A DNA stretch of 64,000 nucleotides from Centropus unirufus (GCA_013397695.1 VYZI01000113.1:62001-126000); one strand, 5' to 3'. Positions 39,801 through 53,800 are shown, counted from the first letter of the stretch. The notes: generated from the sequence alone by a model not told the origin. Made by a program: numbers and translations.

Positions 39801-42534
39801 TGGATACAGTTTTTTTTCCTATGTGTAAATGAATGGTATGTATGAATTGAGTTCAATGGGATTTGCCTGATGTTATTTTCTCTTGGTGCTTGGATGATGC
39901 TACTGTAAATAATCTGACTCCAGTTAGGGAGATTTGCAAGGATGTGTTTAAAAGCTTGCCTTCTGTTTCTAAAAATATTTGTCTTTGTCAATGCATTTGA
40001 GAAATACTGCTGTTCTGTGCTTGTGTTCATAAGAAAATGGAATTGTTGAGCTGTGTAAATAGTGCTGCATTGGAGCACTTTCTACTTCTATTTTAAACAT
40101 GGCAGAGGTACGTATCTGGGAGTGAAATAGAATAATTTCTAGATAAAAGGGCAAAAGCACCGCTATGTTTAACCATGTATTTTAAGAAGGCTAAACAGTA
40201 TTTTAAATGTTGGATAAATTTTGGATATTTGTGTTAAACTTGTAAACTACTGCTTAAGTACATGTGGTTTGGTTTTACAAGATGTTCAACACTTCTCATC
40301 ATTTTTAAAGGATACCCGAAGTGCTGAGTGTCTTTAAAATTTAGGTTAAACTAGACAGACTTCTAGCTTCAAAAATTGTCCTATGATTTAACTTGCTAAT
40401 TTTGCTATATATAAGAAAATTGGCCTTTTTTTTACAATTTTAAGTCAATAAGTTTGTTGGTATGTTCTCACTATGTGCTCGAACTATAACAGAATGTCAG
40501 TCAGGCAAGGTATTAATTCTGTTATTGCATCTCATTTTCTGGCTAATTAAACACAGGGATTAGCTTTAGCACTGAGGAGGACTGAAGTTCTGAATAATAT
40601 GCAGCTAAATGGTAAAAGCTAGGTAAAATCCTTCCGAAGATTCTTATAAATTTTATTTAAGCAAGGCTACACCAGGTCAAGCTGTGACCATTTGCAAGCT
40701 TCTCAGTAAAAAAAAAAAAAACATTCCCCATCGCTCCCAACTAACAGTTTAGTGTGGCTACAGTTATATTTCCCTGTTCCAAGTTTTAATTACAGAAATT
40801 GACAAAAAACTACCAAATCACATTCTTTTAAAAGCTGATCATATATTGCATAAGACAGTAGAAATTGTTTTGTAACATTTGCATAGATTTGCATAATCAC
40901 CTTCATCTCTGGTGTCATGTTATTCTGGAATACTCAAGCAAACACCTGGAAATCGGGATGAGAATGTTTTTTCACTTGTACTCTCAAAACCAGTAATTTC
41001 AATTTTTTCTTTCAGTTTGTAGGGTTGCAAGGTGTAGGATAAATTGTCAACACCAGGAAAATACAATTCATTTTAGAAATGTGTTTATTCAGGCATCTAT
41101 ATTTTGGTATAATCTAAACTAAAAAAAATAAATAACAAAAACAAGAGGTATTTTAGAAAACCATTGAGATGGGTCTTTTGGGGGAGAGCTGCAAGAACAA
41201 CACATATGGATGAGCCCATATGTTCCTAAGATGCTAAAACACTTTCAAATTTGCTGACTTCCTGGGACTTTTGGATCTATTTCTGTCCACGTTCATCATG
41301 AAGGGAATTAGGACATTTTATATTTAGAGAGAAGTAACCTAATCTAACCACCTTTGATAATGCCAAAGCCTTCAAAATCCAGTATCTCAATTGGATTTAA
41401 GTATTTTCTGAAAGGAAGCTGAACATAGGAAAAGAGCAACCAGCTTCTCATTTCAATAACCACATGATAAGAACATATCTGTGAGAGAGTGTTTAATGAT
41501 AACTGTGTGTTTGGAGGGAGACCCAAAATGGATGATGTTTAGCTTAACTACTTTTCACAACCCACCCTGCATAATTTCTTTGAAGATAGGTACTCTTGCA
41601 TTTTCAAAATTTTGTAAAATATGCCAGTAAGTTAGACACTTGCTAAAATATTAAGTTGCGATCCCAGTAAGAGTTCCAGTTACTGAATTTCATACGTGAA
41701 ATGAGATTAATTAATCAATTTCCTTCAAAACCACTCTTTACTTGTGCACATTAAGTAAAATGTAAATGAACTATTTGAATGCAATTTTGCAATGTACTCT
41801 ACATTTATATATCTTTATAAAAAAATAAGTGAGGAAAAGGGAGATCCTTTGGATTAAACAAGGTTTGGGCACTAGGATCTAAGCGACATTATGGTTAACT
41901 CCTTAATGGACTTATTTGGAGATTTTGTGCTTAGACCGTGTTCTGAGGGAGCACTTGTTCTATTCTGGTTTAGGCATGGTTTTTATAGCAAAGGAACCTT
42001 CCAAACATCCAGAATTTGGGATATTTCCACATAACAATTTCTTATTTTGACAAAGGGTAAAACTCTTCCTGAACTTTTTGTGTGAATAATTGTTCATGGT
42101 GAAATGTCTTCCTGTACGAACTTCCTGTTCTATATTAAATTGTATGTGATCAAACAAGCTAGATAGACATCTAAATTCGATTTTGACGTTGAATCCCTGT
42201 GTATTTTACATCCATATTATGTGGAAAGAAACTTTCACCCTACTTCCATGCTTTTAAAAGCTCTGAGAAATGCTGAAATGCTTCTCATTATGTGACTATA
42301 GTGAACATAGCTGTCTAAGGCTCAGACTATTTTCTCAATTTTCAAGAAAAAGAAAAACATAGAGGAAGGTATATATTTTCTCAGATTGCAGTAACACTTT
42401 TAAGATGGTTCATGTACTTTTTGTCATGATTATATCACTGCCCGGGGTATTAGAGAAGTGCTTCACTTGCTGAAAACAATGAAAAAGAACACCAAGAACC
42501 CTGGCCCCTGTCGCTGACAGGTGTTGGGCACTCC
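36851..42534. other. AT-rich unique sequence, no gene seen
   Basis: Includes a T15 tract at 37325-37339, an A14 tract at 40708-40721 and a small direct repeat listed separately. Minus-strand frames at 37350-42157 (60-93 codons) have no recognisable motifs. Nothing else stands out. Confidence 0.6.
39332..39372. repeat. Tandem duplication, 19-bp unit at 22-bp period
   Basis: CATGCTTAATGTGCCACAG (39332-39350) recurs as CATGTTTAATGTGCCACAG (39354-39372), with one difference and a GAC linker. The pair looks like a recent local duplication. Confidence 0.92.
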
Positions 42535-42562
42535 TTTTTTTTTTTTTTCTTTTTTTTTTTCT
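42535..42562. repeat. Polypyrimidine tract (T14-C-T12-C)
   Basis: An almost pure T run interrupted by one C, continuing into CTCTTCC. It lies just after a GC-richer string (CCCTGTCGCTGACAGGTG). No splice acceptor AG or coding frame follows closely, so it is treated as simple sequence. Confidence 0.9.
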
Positions 42563-44779
42563 CTTCCATGTGCGATATTTTAATACTCTTTACTTGGTGC
42601 TGAGTGAAGGTTAAACCTTGGAGAAGAGTTACCTGAAAGACATGTCACAGAATGTGCAACAGCAAGCTGAGAAGGAAAATATCTGCTTGTTCCATTGTCT
42701 CTAGTCTATTGTGATTTGTTTGCCAGAACTGGTTTTATTTGTAAGCTCAGATTAATTTCCCACTGGATCAGTATGCTTCTCTTTGCAAACAGAGCTGTTA
42801 TAACTACAGTTTTCATGCTAGCTATCTGTGAAATCATTTAGAAAATTTAAGATGGTGAAGAAAACAATAGCTGATTATCAGAAATTCATACTGCAAGCCT
42901 GTAGATATATTTCATGTATTACTGAGATTAAGGACCGACTTACCTAAGAGGTCTTCCGATTCAGCATATATTCGGGTTTTCAACACTACACCATGTGACT
43001 ATCCTCCTCTATATTAGTAATAACAATCCATGGCAGATTATATATCTTTACATCTCTAAAAAATCATCATTCTCACCCAATTCCTAATCCTGGCTTTTAA
43101 CAAATAGTCATAAGTGCGTAACCACCTCAGAAAAGGATCAACATTTGTACTGCTAGCTAGATGACACACATAGCATTAGAAATTGTGATTTACTGAACAA
43201 TCATAGGCTATAAAAGCAATGAATAAATCCATAAGCATGGTCTTTTTGAGTAGTTGGCAGACTTTGGGCACTATTAGTATATGTGTCTTTCTCTTTCCTC
43301 CCCCTCCTCTTTTTATGCAGATACTGGCACTTACTCTTGTTTTAGGCAAGACGGTCTTGTCATTTGTCGCTTCTGTCTACCTTCATGTTAATTAGCCAAT
43401 GTGGTGACACACAAATGTGTGTGAAGTGTTTTGACTGAAAAGATTCAGAGGAATAGCAAAAGTATTAAGAATTTACACTTGAAAAGAATAAGAAAATATG
43501 ACAGGGTATTATTTAGTGTAGAAAGAATAGCATGCTTAACAAAAATTATCTAAGATAACAGAGCTGACAAGCCTTACACTCCTTTAATATTTTAAATATT
43601 TCTGAATGTTAATATGAAGAGTATCTTTCTCTCATCTTGTGGCTAAATGTGCAATACAATTTAAAGGTGAAGAACAAGATGTCCAGACGTTGAGGGTAGT
43701 CTTCATTGTCTGCAAGCAAATGCTATTAAGTTGAGGGAAAAAAAGCTTCCATTTGGAACAAGTCAGCAAAGTTCATCTAATTTTGGTTACCCTGAATAGC
43801 TGGTATCTGTAACAGACAAACATAATCTTAATTAATGCAATTTTGAATACACTTGATACTACTGAAACGATCTTCAGATCCTACGTTTGTTCAAAAGAAG
43901 TATGATTACTTTCCCTGCTCTCCTATCATCTAAAGAGGGAAGTCTACCAAAACACAGTGAAAAACATGTTCAATTCAGTCGGTCCTCACCAATAAAAAAT
44001 GGGTTTTCGTGCAGATGAACTTGGTCCTCTGAACAGTAATCATGATCTTAGCTGGGCTACCAAACACAATGAATTGTGAAAAACAAAGATTTGCCCAGAA
44101 AAGGACAGCAGCTAAATGTGTGGTTGAGATCACACAGATACAATTTCAAGATTTTTCCTGGCTGATTAATATGTATTTTGCACCAAGTTAGACATTCTTG
44201 CATTTGCACGTTTATTTAATTAGGCTATGATGGATCTATCAAAATTGAGTTTGTGTTTGTTTATTCCCTCCTTCCCTCTCCCCCTTCGCCTTTATTAGCT
44301 ACTCTTATACTTCTTTCTTTTTATCCTTTACTGCTACCTTGTGGTGTATGGCAGAAACATCATTCAGTGACTTTTTTTTTTTTTCCTTTCCCCTTCACTT
44401 ACTGTTGTTAAAGAAGTGTAAAAAATACCTTAAAGCAAAGAATGACAAGCTATTTATTGTGCATCGTCTTTGAAACCATTTTTCTTCCACGGCCTTTATA
44501 TGTTTTCCTTAAAAAACGTATTTGCAGAATATAATTCAGAAATTGATGATAAATGCAGAGTTCTTTTTGAATCTTTGTTACCATCTTTTTTTTCAGTAAG
44601 TTAAGTGCCAAAACTTTTCAGAATTCTACCATTTCTACCCATCTAGATATTTCTACCATTTTCTTTCCATTCTTTCTTTTGTCTCTGCGGTATACAGACT
44701 TGCTAGACCTTACAGATGGCAAATACTGGACTTTGTGAAAGGCAGAAGTTTGCAAAAGGTAGTGGTTCTACTTGAACAG
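42563..44779. other. AT-rich unique sequence, no gene seen
   Basis: Pyrimidine-rich runs occur near 43290-43320 and 44270-44390. No recognisable transposon or gene. Confidence 0.6.
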
Positions 44780-45690
44780 TGAACAATCTTATCTTGCAAG
44801 ACAGATGGATTGGGTGGTGAAATCAGCTGAGTGACACCAGGGTAACGAGGAGGCTTCACAGCCTGGTGTTGATTTAGTTAAGAGCAGAAACACCCCAAAA
44901 GCATGTACTGGTCTATCCACCCTGAAGGGGTGGCAAACCACCAAGTCCCTACTTCTGATGACAACATGCAACCTAGTGAACAGCCAATCAAATACATACT
45001 AATTGTCTTAATCCCATCTCGCCAAGAGGCACCAAAGAGTTTTCAAAAAGTATATCATTGGCACCTGAAAATCCTTTCGTTGTGGAAGAATCAAACACCC
45101 TACCTGACGGAGGCGTTGACTGTCCTAAAGCTCTTCTGCTCTAAGAAGGGATGCCTTTTTGATAAGAATTGTCCACCTCTGACTTTGCCAGATGTTCCCC
45201 ACAAAAATAACTATGATCTCCAGTTTCAGTTGTATCTTCTTTTATACATACACATAATCATTCTTAACAGGTTATAATCATCTAGTGCTAACGCAGCAAG
45301 TGCATTAATCAGCAGCAATACCAAACTTATTTTATCCATCACTTTAAATAAATTTCCAACGATTTGGCATTGCAAAATTGTCTCTGAGAGGCATTGTCAA
45401 ACTTTACAAACTACTTTGGTTAACTACTTGCATTCCCAGGCAGCAAGTATTAACCCCATGAGTGGCAGGTGACTCTCACAGATGACAATGATTCTGACTT
45501 GTGATACACATATCACATAATCCTTTATTTATTAACTGTCAGCCAAGTTTGGGACTAGAGATGGATCCAGCTGCCCCTAGGCTCCTCTCTGAAAGGAAGC
45601 TTAGAAAGCAAGGGGTTCAGTCTTGAACCTCATGATTCGATCGGAGAGCATCCCTTAACTACCTGTCAGAGACAGAACTATTTAATGTAA
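44780..45690. mobile_element. Unclassified repeat-like block, possibly an old LTR
   Basis: About 900 bp with composition and texture unlike its flanks: fewer homopolymers, more CCA/GGG, and CpG-bearing strings such as ATTCGATCGGAGAGCATC. Near the right end come TAGAGATGGATCCAGCTGCC and CCTGTCAGAGACAGAAC. On the minus strand AATAAATAAAGG (near 45525) is followed by GT-rich text, as in an LTR poly(A) region read rightwards to leftwards. I see no clear TG...CA ends, target duplication or viral coding motifs. The frame at 44903-45277 (plus, 124 codons) lies inside and has no known domain. Alternatives are a different repeat class or a conserved block. Confidence 0.3.
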
Positions 45691-45836
45691 CAGTGTGCAT
45701 AGCATGTATTTAGCTCTTTAGGAATCAAGAAAAACACTGTAATATTTACCTCTCTTCACTTTATTTTCATATTTTCTATATGTAATCAAAATTTCTGCTA
45801 TTTTCTGAATTTCCTCTCCTTTATGCCTAGTTTTAG

Positions 45837-46241
45837 GAGTTGACAGAGGCAGTTTATATGAGACTGTTAAACACGTTTTCTACATCAAAGATGACTGCTG
45901 TAAGTCGTATGATTTCCTCGATCATTTATTATATTGGGCTGGTTTCTCTCATTAAAATGCTGCATCTAGCCATGTACATTGAGAATTTTCTTGGACATTC
46001 AGAGTTCGTTATTGTTTTTACTTTGACAGAAACAAAAAAAATCTATAAATTAAATATAGTACAACTGTTTAATTCCATCTTCATATTTGTACCTTTTGGA
46101 CTGCTAAACCTTCTAGTCTGTTTTGTAGTAAAGATTTTTCTATATAATTTAGGAAACAAACCCAGTGGCTTAAATGGATCCCCATCAGCTCTGCCTCCCT
46201 ACTCTGAGGTTCAGAAAAGACTGAAAATAAGTGATGATTAG
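45837..46241 (+). other. Longest open frame in the window (133 codons), unrecognised
   Basis: The frame opens immediately after TAG, in a strong pyrimidine-rich acceptor-like context (CCTCTCCTTTATGCCTAG then TTTTAG). It has no upstream ATG and ends at TAG 46239-46241. The product would have two hydrophobic segments (about residues 24-46 and 80-105) and a polar tail containing SALPPYSEVQKRL. No family is recognised. The hydrophobic segments are rich in I, F, L and Y encoded by AT-rich codons, which random AT-rich DNA also gives. A frame of this length is about what chance predicts once per window. Confidence 0.13.
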
Positions 46242-47608
46242 TAGTTTTCATGTGAAGCTTCAAGGTTATGATAGATACTTTTTACACTACTTAAAACTGC
46301 CCACAAAATGATCATGTATTTCCATTAGTTCCAGTGCTACCGGTTCTATACTACTTTGCTTTTACAAAAGTCCTTTCTGGAATTTACTATTTTAATGAAG
46401 GCTAGTTATCATATACTATGAGAACTTATATGATTTCAGAAGTAGAGATAACAGTTTGATTTACTGGAGCTGAGTTTTCGTGCCATATTTTCCAAAAAGT
46501 TTGTCACCAAATACTTGAAATGAGGTATTAAATTCATTGGCCAAAAAAATTCTTTAACAAAAGATGTTAAAACTCCTTAAGCACACCTAGAGATAAGCCA
46601 AGCGTAAATTTAATCAACAGTTGTTATTACAAGATTATTCTTGTGTAAAACGAACTTGGTTAAAGGTTAATGTGTACAATATGTCCTAAACTCATAGTTC
46701 CAATAAGATTCTAATCCCTTTCCTAATAAGTCACTTGGGCTGGTTCAAGCAGTGGGAATATTGATTAGCTGCTGTATTTAAGAGGTCTTCTTCTCTACTC
46801 TGCTGAGTCCCAAGTATTTTCCTGCTAGTTCTAACAAATTGGGAAGCAGATATTGTTTTTAGTATACTGACCTAGGTCACTTTTTTGGCTTCATGCCTGT
46901 CCAGATGGGTTTGAAAAATACATTTGTAATAAAAAAGACTTAAGCAATAAAAAAGACAAAAGCAATCATGATTTATTGGAGGGTGGAGGGAAGATACTGG
47001 ATATAGCACAATTTAAATTAGTCTTGGAAGTGGCTTAGAAAGTAAAGCCTGTATTATTATGTACTCAGGAGGTCAGTCATGCAAAAAATAAAAACAAACT
47101 GTTGAAACTTGAACAGGAGAACTCTGACAAGCCAATGTTTGAATAGTATCTGTTAAAGATATGGCACAGCATATTTAAGCTTTCCAATGACTGAGAAGTA
47201 CCTGGGTAATTTATAAAAGGTAAACTGAAGATATTAAACAGTCAGAAGATGAATGTACATAAACAAAGATGCATGAGAGGCTTTCTGTAAACATCTTTGA
47301 TGTAAAAATTTGGGGATTTTTCTAATATTCATTTTGTTTTTTCAAGATAAAAAGGATTTATAATAATACCAGAGTGGTTCAACTAGCAAAAACTTCTTGT
47401 GGCTGGTGTCCTTAACACAGAATCCAGACATGGGTCATGCTGTAGTGTCTGCACAAAAAATCCTTCATAGATGTGGAAAGATTATTCCACAAGAAGTCTT
47501 TGCATTCACTACATTAAAATGCATGGACAATACAAAGAAATCCGGTAGCCTTTTTGCTTTTTGTTTTTCTCAGAATTATTTTTATGAAGCTCTCCCATAG
47601 AATTATTT
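46242..47608. other. AT-rich unique sequence, no gene seen
   Basis: Holds one short tandem duplication (46928-46963). The plus frame at 47397-47600 has no recognised motif. No transposon ends. Confidence 0.6.
46928..46963. repeat. Tandem duplication, 18-bp unit, two copies
   Basis: AATAAAAAAGACTTAAGC is followed directly by AATAAAAAAGACAAAAGC, two differences in 18. Ordinary slippage product. Confidence 0.9.
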
Positions 47609-47821
47609 CTAGGCTGTTTGATATTTCCTGCTTTGATGAACCATGACACTATTGGTTACATCCAGTGGGACATACACAAACTCCTCATACAGAAAATAAC
47701 TGGTATTCCTTGGGGAGTTCAGCATCTGAGGGAACAGTATTGTATCTGAAACAGAATGTGCTTGAGGGTAGATGTCCCAGAAGAGAAGATTCTTCAGTGC
47801 GTATCTGATGAAGGTCATCAC
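47609..47821 (-). other. Best exon-like open frame, strong acceptor, unrecognised
   Basis: On the minus strand a good acceptor (TTTTTCCTACTATGTAG) ends at 47822, and the frame starts at once in phase 0 (GTG ATG ACC). It runs 70 codons to TAG. It reads FIRYALKNLLFWDIYPQAHS, then SDTILFPQMLNSPRNTSYFL, then YEEFVYVPLDVTNSVM. Codon use is balanced, with many C- or G-ended codons against the AT-rich background, and there are two potential N-glycosylation sites (NTS; NSV does not qualify, so strictly one). I recognise no family. No consensus donor precedes the stop except a weak GTAACC inside the frame, and no poly(A) signal follows closely. It could be a decayed exon, a retrocopy fragment or chance. 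Confidence 0.2.
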
Positions 47822-47829
47822 CTACATAG

Positions 47830-50800
47830 TAGGAAAAATTGTTTGCAAGTTTCTTGAAAAGACATGAAATCCTGTTTCACTCACCATTATAACTGGTCAG
47901 TTAACTAAATGACAAAGGATACACATTTTATCCTTGTGCTGTAAAGTTACTGGTAATGATTTATTTCACTCTCGTATGTCCAAGTATGTTGAACAAGTTT
48001 TGCAAGTGTACAAAAGCAAGATGTCTTCCTTCTAACAATTAACCAAGATGGTGTTCCAGAGTTATAAGGCTTTAATCTTGATTTTTTTTGTCTCCTTTTG
48101 CTTCCATTTAAGTTAGACTTATTCTTCCCTGAATAGCTTACTTGTTTTAAACAACATTCTAGAGAGAAATCTTCCTATGCAAATACTTCATTATGGTATC
48201 TTACAGCAAAAATGCTATAACTGAAAAGTGATAAGATTTATATCAGAATATGAATTTAATGCTCTTAAAAAACCCCTCTCATAAGAAAATAAGTACAGAA
48301 TAACACTATTAGAATGCAAAATCTAGAAATACAAATGCACTTGAAATAAAAAGGGAAGTCAGTAATATTTACTTGTATCAAAGGTTCCAATAAAAGCTGA
48401 ATGACCTTTAGGGATTTAGAACTGCAAAAGGCTGCACAACTGGAGAGGAAGGTCATAGGGGCAGAGAAGGTACCATGTGGCCAGACAAGTTGCTAAGGCA
48501 AGTATGCAGCATTAGTACAGATTAAGATGCTGGTGCAGTAGCACTGCCGTCCTTTGGGCTGTGTAGGGGTCTGACACCCTTTATGATATATGTCTCTTTT
48601 TTTTACTACGCATTGGGCAGGCTTCTGCTTCTTGTTTAAAAATACAGTATAAATCTACTTTGAGGTACTGTCCAGTTAGTAGTATATGAAAAAAAGTTAG
48701 CTACCAGTGCTTGTTTTTTTTTTTTCATCTTTTTCTCTTTGGAGTCTAAAAGTCCATACCTTACACTGCTGCGTATGTTCTTCTTTGCCCAAAACAGTGT
48801 ATGTGTGCAAAAAAAACAATAGGAAGGAGATGGTGAGTAAATATATAAGCTTTGTGTAACAGTTTTTGGAAAATGACAGTATCTCCCTCTGAAAAATTGC
48901 TTTAGATTTGATACTGTTTATCTTCCTACTAGATTTCTGTCCTTAACAGTACAGAAACTGCTTCTCTGTAGCATGACTGAAATAAATTATTTCTGACTTG
49001 ATATATATACATACATATTTGCCTTTAAATATTTGCCCTCTGTGGTCTAAAATTGTTTTATGTATTTTTTGCTCTTGTCAAATATTTTTTCAGTAATAAA
49101 GATATTATTAGTTTCAAGATATTGAAATTGTAGTGTCAGTGTTTTGCTTTTGAAATAATTTCCTTTTTAAAATTAATACATTTTTTCGTTCTATTTTTGT
49201 TTATGGAGAACAGAGCTCCCCCAGCAAGGAAAACAGTTGGAAATGGTCCTTAATGAGAAGAAAGGGCAGACAGTGCCACTGGTACTGACCAGCCTTACTT
49301 AGAGATGACTTTTATGCTCTTCATCTTCTAATTTCCCACACTTCTTCCCTAAACCACCCCATGCCCCTTTCCCTGCCTCTGGTTCCTCCTTCAAACATCC
49401 CATGATAAGTCTTGCACAATCCCATTATGAGTCCCATGCTCCCCTGGGCACTAACTCCCTTCAATCTGAACCATTTTCAGTCTGAAAAGCCCTTTCTGCC
49501 AGCCCACAGTGGAGAGCATACCCCTAGGGCCACGGGGCTAAAGTTTTCCTGAGAAAAGGAGCTGGGATATGGGCTTCCTCTCACTAGTTTACTAGCATTT
49601 CCCAACCTGTAGCTATGCCTCTGTGTTCCCTCTTGTGTGCAGAGATAAACATTTTATCCTATAACCTAACATATGCAATTCAAACAATCTCAAAACTTTA
49701 CAAAGTGCAGCAGAGATGTTCCTAACAGGTTATTAAAAAAACAGACGAAAACACAGTGGCATACAAAAAGCACATCACAACTGAAGAAGTTTTTAAATCC
49801 CAGGAGAATGGTAGTAATCTGAAGCAATAAAGAAAGCAGGTAACATATGAGAAGCTTCTGTGCACTATATAATATTGTTAATTTTTTCATGCAAACCTTA
49901 ACTCTGCTATGGAAGCCACTGATATAAAATAGATCTACAATGCAGGCGTGCTGGGCTAGCAGCAGGAACTAAAGGCTGGAGTTTCATGGCCTGTGGCATG
50001 ACAAAGTGAGAGTGGATGATCGCAACAGTCCATTTGATTTTTAAAATCTATTACTTAATGAACAGACAGACTCAATTGTTTAACAATGTCCCTACCTTTC
50101 CCTAAGAAAAGGAAATATCCACTTTTCTGACTATTTTCTAATGCTATTCTGAAATGAGAATGTATCAAAAAGAATATCAAATGAGGGCACCACCTGCCTG
50201 TTTGTCACTCACCTCACTACCTTCTATTGGACTAGTGTTATTGAATGGGTTTTGTTTCTTAACCAAAGTTACAAAGATGTTTTACCTAGAGAACAGTTTA
50301 GACTTTAAAAAAGTGTTGCAAAGAATACTGTGTGAGACTGTAAAGCTGACATAAGCTGAACAAATGACAGTACAGAAATTGTGTGCAATTAATTATTTTA
50401 TTCTGCAAAATATTGCAATTACAAATATAAGAATGTGAATAGTTAATCTGGATTCAATATTGTAGGTAGACATCTGTCTAGTTCCTGTAGATATGTGAAA
50501 GGGTCTATGAGGAAAGGGACACAAACTGCCAGGATAAATTTATTTTATATTTTAAATGTTATATTTTATAAATTTTTACAAATATTATGAAAATACACAC
50601 TACAAGCAAAATAATGCACTGGTGAACATCCTCAGATCCTTCAAGCTGTCGCTAGATGGTGACACTAACATTTAAACAGGCTGAACTCGATCAGCCGTGT
50701 AACTCCTGCTATTGAAGAGCAATACTGAGGCTGCTATTATCTATTTATATTGTTTAGAAGCTATAATATACATCAGCTAAGTAAAATTGAAAAAAAACAA

Positions 50801-53800
50801 AACTGTAACCACTTTTTATTTCAAAATATTTTTTAGAACCATTCCTGAGTAAAGTTCCTTCAACCATATCCTGTCCTGCCTTACCCTCCCTACTTCTTAA
50901 AAAATCATTATGTTATGTACTGTAGTGAAGATGTAACTACAAAGGAGCTACGTTTTTCTGGTTCAAAATTAAATATGGCAATACTACTCATTGTTTGGAA
51001 CACTTAAGGAAGCTGCAAAGCAATTTTTGGAAAAAGAACTTACATAAATGTTCTGTTCCAGTGTGTGCACTTATGCATTTGTCACCATATCACCAGCACT
51101 GTGCAATTGATCCTGGTTTGCAGATTAGAAATGGAGTTTTTGATATTAAGAAGGGGATGATAACTTCCTGAGAAAACACACATTTCACATGTTGTATGAG
51201 CTACACTTCTGATATTCTATTCAGTAGAAGTTCTAACCAGGCACTAAAGCGCACACTTATGTGCTCTGCTGTTTAAGGACTAACTACTAGTTCTGCGTTT
51301 CAAGAATAGTTCTTAACAAATATTGAGCTGGTTCCAACCATTTCATCAGAATAACAATAAATTTCATTAATTTTGCACCAGATGGAATTTCATCTCTGAA
51401 TATTCTCTGGGTTCAAAACAATACATGCTTTGAAATTGGAATTTAATTTGGCATCTTCCAGAAGACTATTCCATGCTCTTTCTCCTCCTCCCTGCCTCCA
51501 ACTTTTAAGGATGCAAATCTTTTCAGTTCCTAGTAAAATCTGTGTAATGTAAATATTTATGACTAATGAGCTTCTTATCTTAGTCCTGTTTTCTATCCTT
51601 TCAGATGTCTTCTGTTGGTTGTTCTTGCTAATCAGTGTAAATCCTTCCAAGACCTGGAGTTTAATGCTAACTAGGAGGATTCTTGTCCAATTGTAGATTT
51701 AATAGAGGCTGTTCGATTACCTGTCTTATTGACATGTAGTCCTATGCATGCCCATCCCCATGATGTACCTGAGGTCTGAAGCTCCCCTATTTACATTAGA
51801 GTTGCCTCTATTCCTCCTTAGACTTCTACATAAGTATTGATGCTCAACACTCTTAATGGATGTCGTTGATTTTTTCTTCTCTTATTTTCCTTAGCTGGGA
51901 AAAATTTACCAGTTTTTCAAACCAGTAGGCCATTATATTGCAAATATAAGACATGGTGAATTCACGGTGAAAATATTGTCAAAATCACTAACAGAAAGTT
52001 ATAACTCATCTCAGGTTTGCTCAGTGGCTGCTCTGCTATACCCATACACTAAAGAATGAAGTAAAGCTGGCTTGTAACCCACATTTTAAAAGCACTGTAC
52101 TCTGGCTATTACACGTAACAGATTGGTTAGATTGTTTCTTATCGGAAATAAAAACTAATACCGTGGGTAAAATGTTCCAATGAATGCATTCAGGATAAAG
52201 GGAATTTTCTGCAACTTGTATGAGTGTTAAACTAAAGCTGCAACTGATATCCATAGAGATTTAAAACTCTGAAAGTCAGCTAATTAATATCTATCTAAAA
52301 GGAGACTAGAAGTGTATGACTTTCAATAATAGCAAATAAAAATATTTTATTTTCTGAGTGTATGTTGAATGTTTGCTACTCATAGGGTAACATTTCCCAT
52401 AGCTTTATGTTCCTTAAAATTATTAGCATGATCAATACCCCTGAATAAATCTGCTTGTTATCAGATGAGCACCGATCTTTACTTCAGTCCTATGGAAAAG
52501 ATTGATCTATCTGGGAATGTGTCAATGTGATGAACATTGTGTTTCAACAGTAGTGTGCTTTTCAAGTGAATAGACCAATTGTCTTTGCTTGCTGTGTTTT
52601 GGTTGATGTTGTGGAGAAGTCTCTGAGTGTTTGAACTGAATTCCCCTCAGATAAGACTAAATTACAGATGCTCTTTAGGAATGTGCTCTATGCGTATCAG
52701 ACATCAGTGGGCATTTGGATCCTTAATGCAGACTGGAGTCAAGGGAAATAATCCATAATTCTCATACACCACCAGCAGTAGGATATCAATCCAATTTTTC
52801 AGACTTGCTGACCTTCCCTTTTTTTGTCCATGCTAACTACTTAATATATGTGGTATTGTACTACCAAAATTCAAAGATTTTTGCCTATTTTTAAAGTCTT
52901 ATATTTTTCTTAGTAACACCAAATCCTTTACATTAGCTAGACAGAGCAATAGGAGCTGTGGGGGCACAATTAACAACTCAATGGCTTAATAAAAATATTC
53001 TTATTACCCATAAACCACATATTCACATGTATAGCTGGGGATTGGGAAGTGTTAGGTGCTATACCTATAAAGTCATTTCTTTAAATTATGGATGCTATTA
53101 AAGAAGACCAGATGTCCCCCTGAGCTGATTTTGCTCCCAATATTTTTCCTGCAGGTACTATAAGAAGTAATTATTCTGATTTCAAAATAATTAAGTCAGC
53201 TTGGAAGAGGAAAAGTTTTCAATAAACATGCCAAAAATTACCTCTTTTGTAAGCACTGTTTCTTAGAGTTGGCTGAGGAATTTGTTGTTCATTGCTTTGA
53301 AAGAAAGCCATTCCAGCTAACTAGTTTTTCAAGATTATTGACCAACAAGAAAACAGCATTTGCTTTAGAAACAAAATGATAGTCCAAGCTTTAGACAATT
53401 TGATATGAACACTCTTCACAATTCATGATGCTGAGAATTATTTATGCCACTAAATATGCTGGCATGTCCCTGCTTCATTTTTCAAGCCTGGCTCTGCGCA
53501 GGTGGTGGGAGTTCTCAAGTCAGTATTTCACAATAAGAGGCAATAAGTGGGACAAACTATGCTCTCCAAATAACTTCCTATTTTTTAAATAATATATCTG
53601 TAGGTTTTAGCTCACTCTAACTTAACTAACTTATAATTTCTTCCCTGAAAAGCATCTGCATTGAAAAATCTGAACGACCAGATATACATTCTTGGTTTCT
53701 ACCTTCCACGTGTTTCTTTATTTCAACACTGCTACATCACAGTATGTATGGGTATACATAAAAAACAGTTATTTTATACAGTGCTGGAAAAGCTGCTATT

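Noticed and set aside
42535..42562. Polypyrimidine run as a splice acceptor tract
   Set aside because: No AG with an open frame or exon-like sequence follows at a suitable distance.
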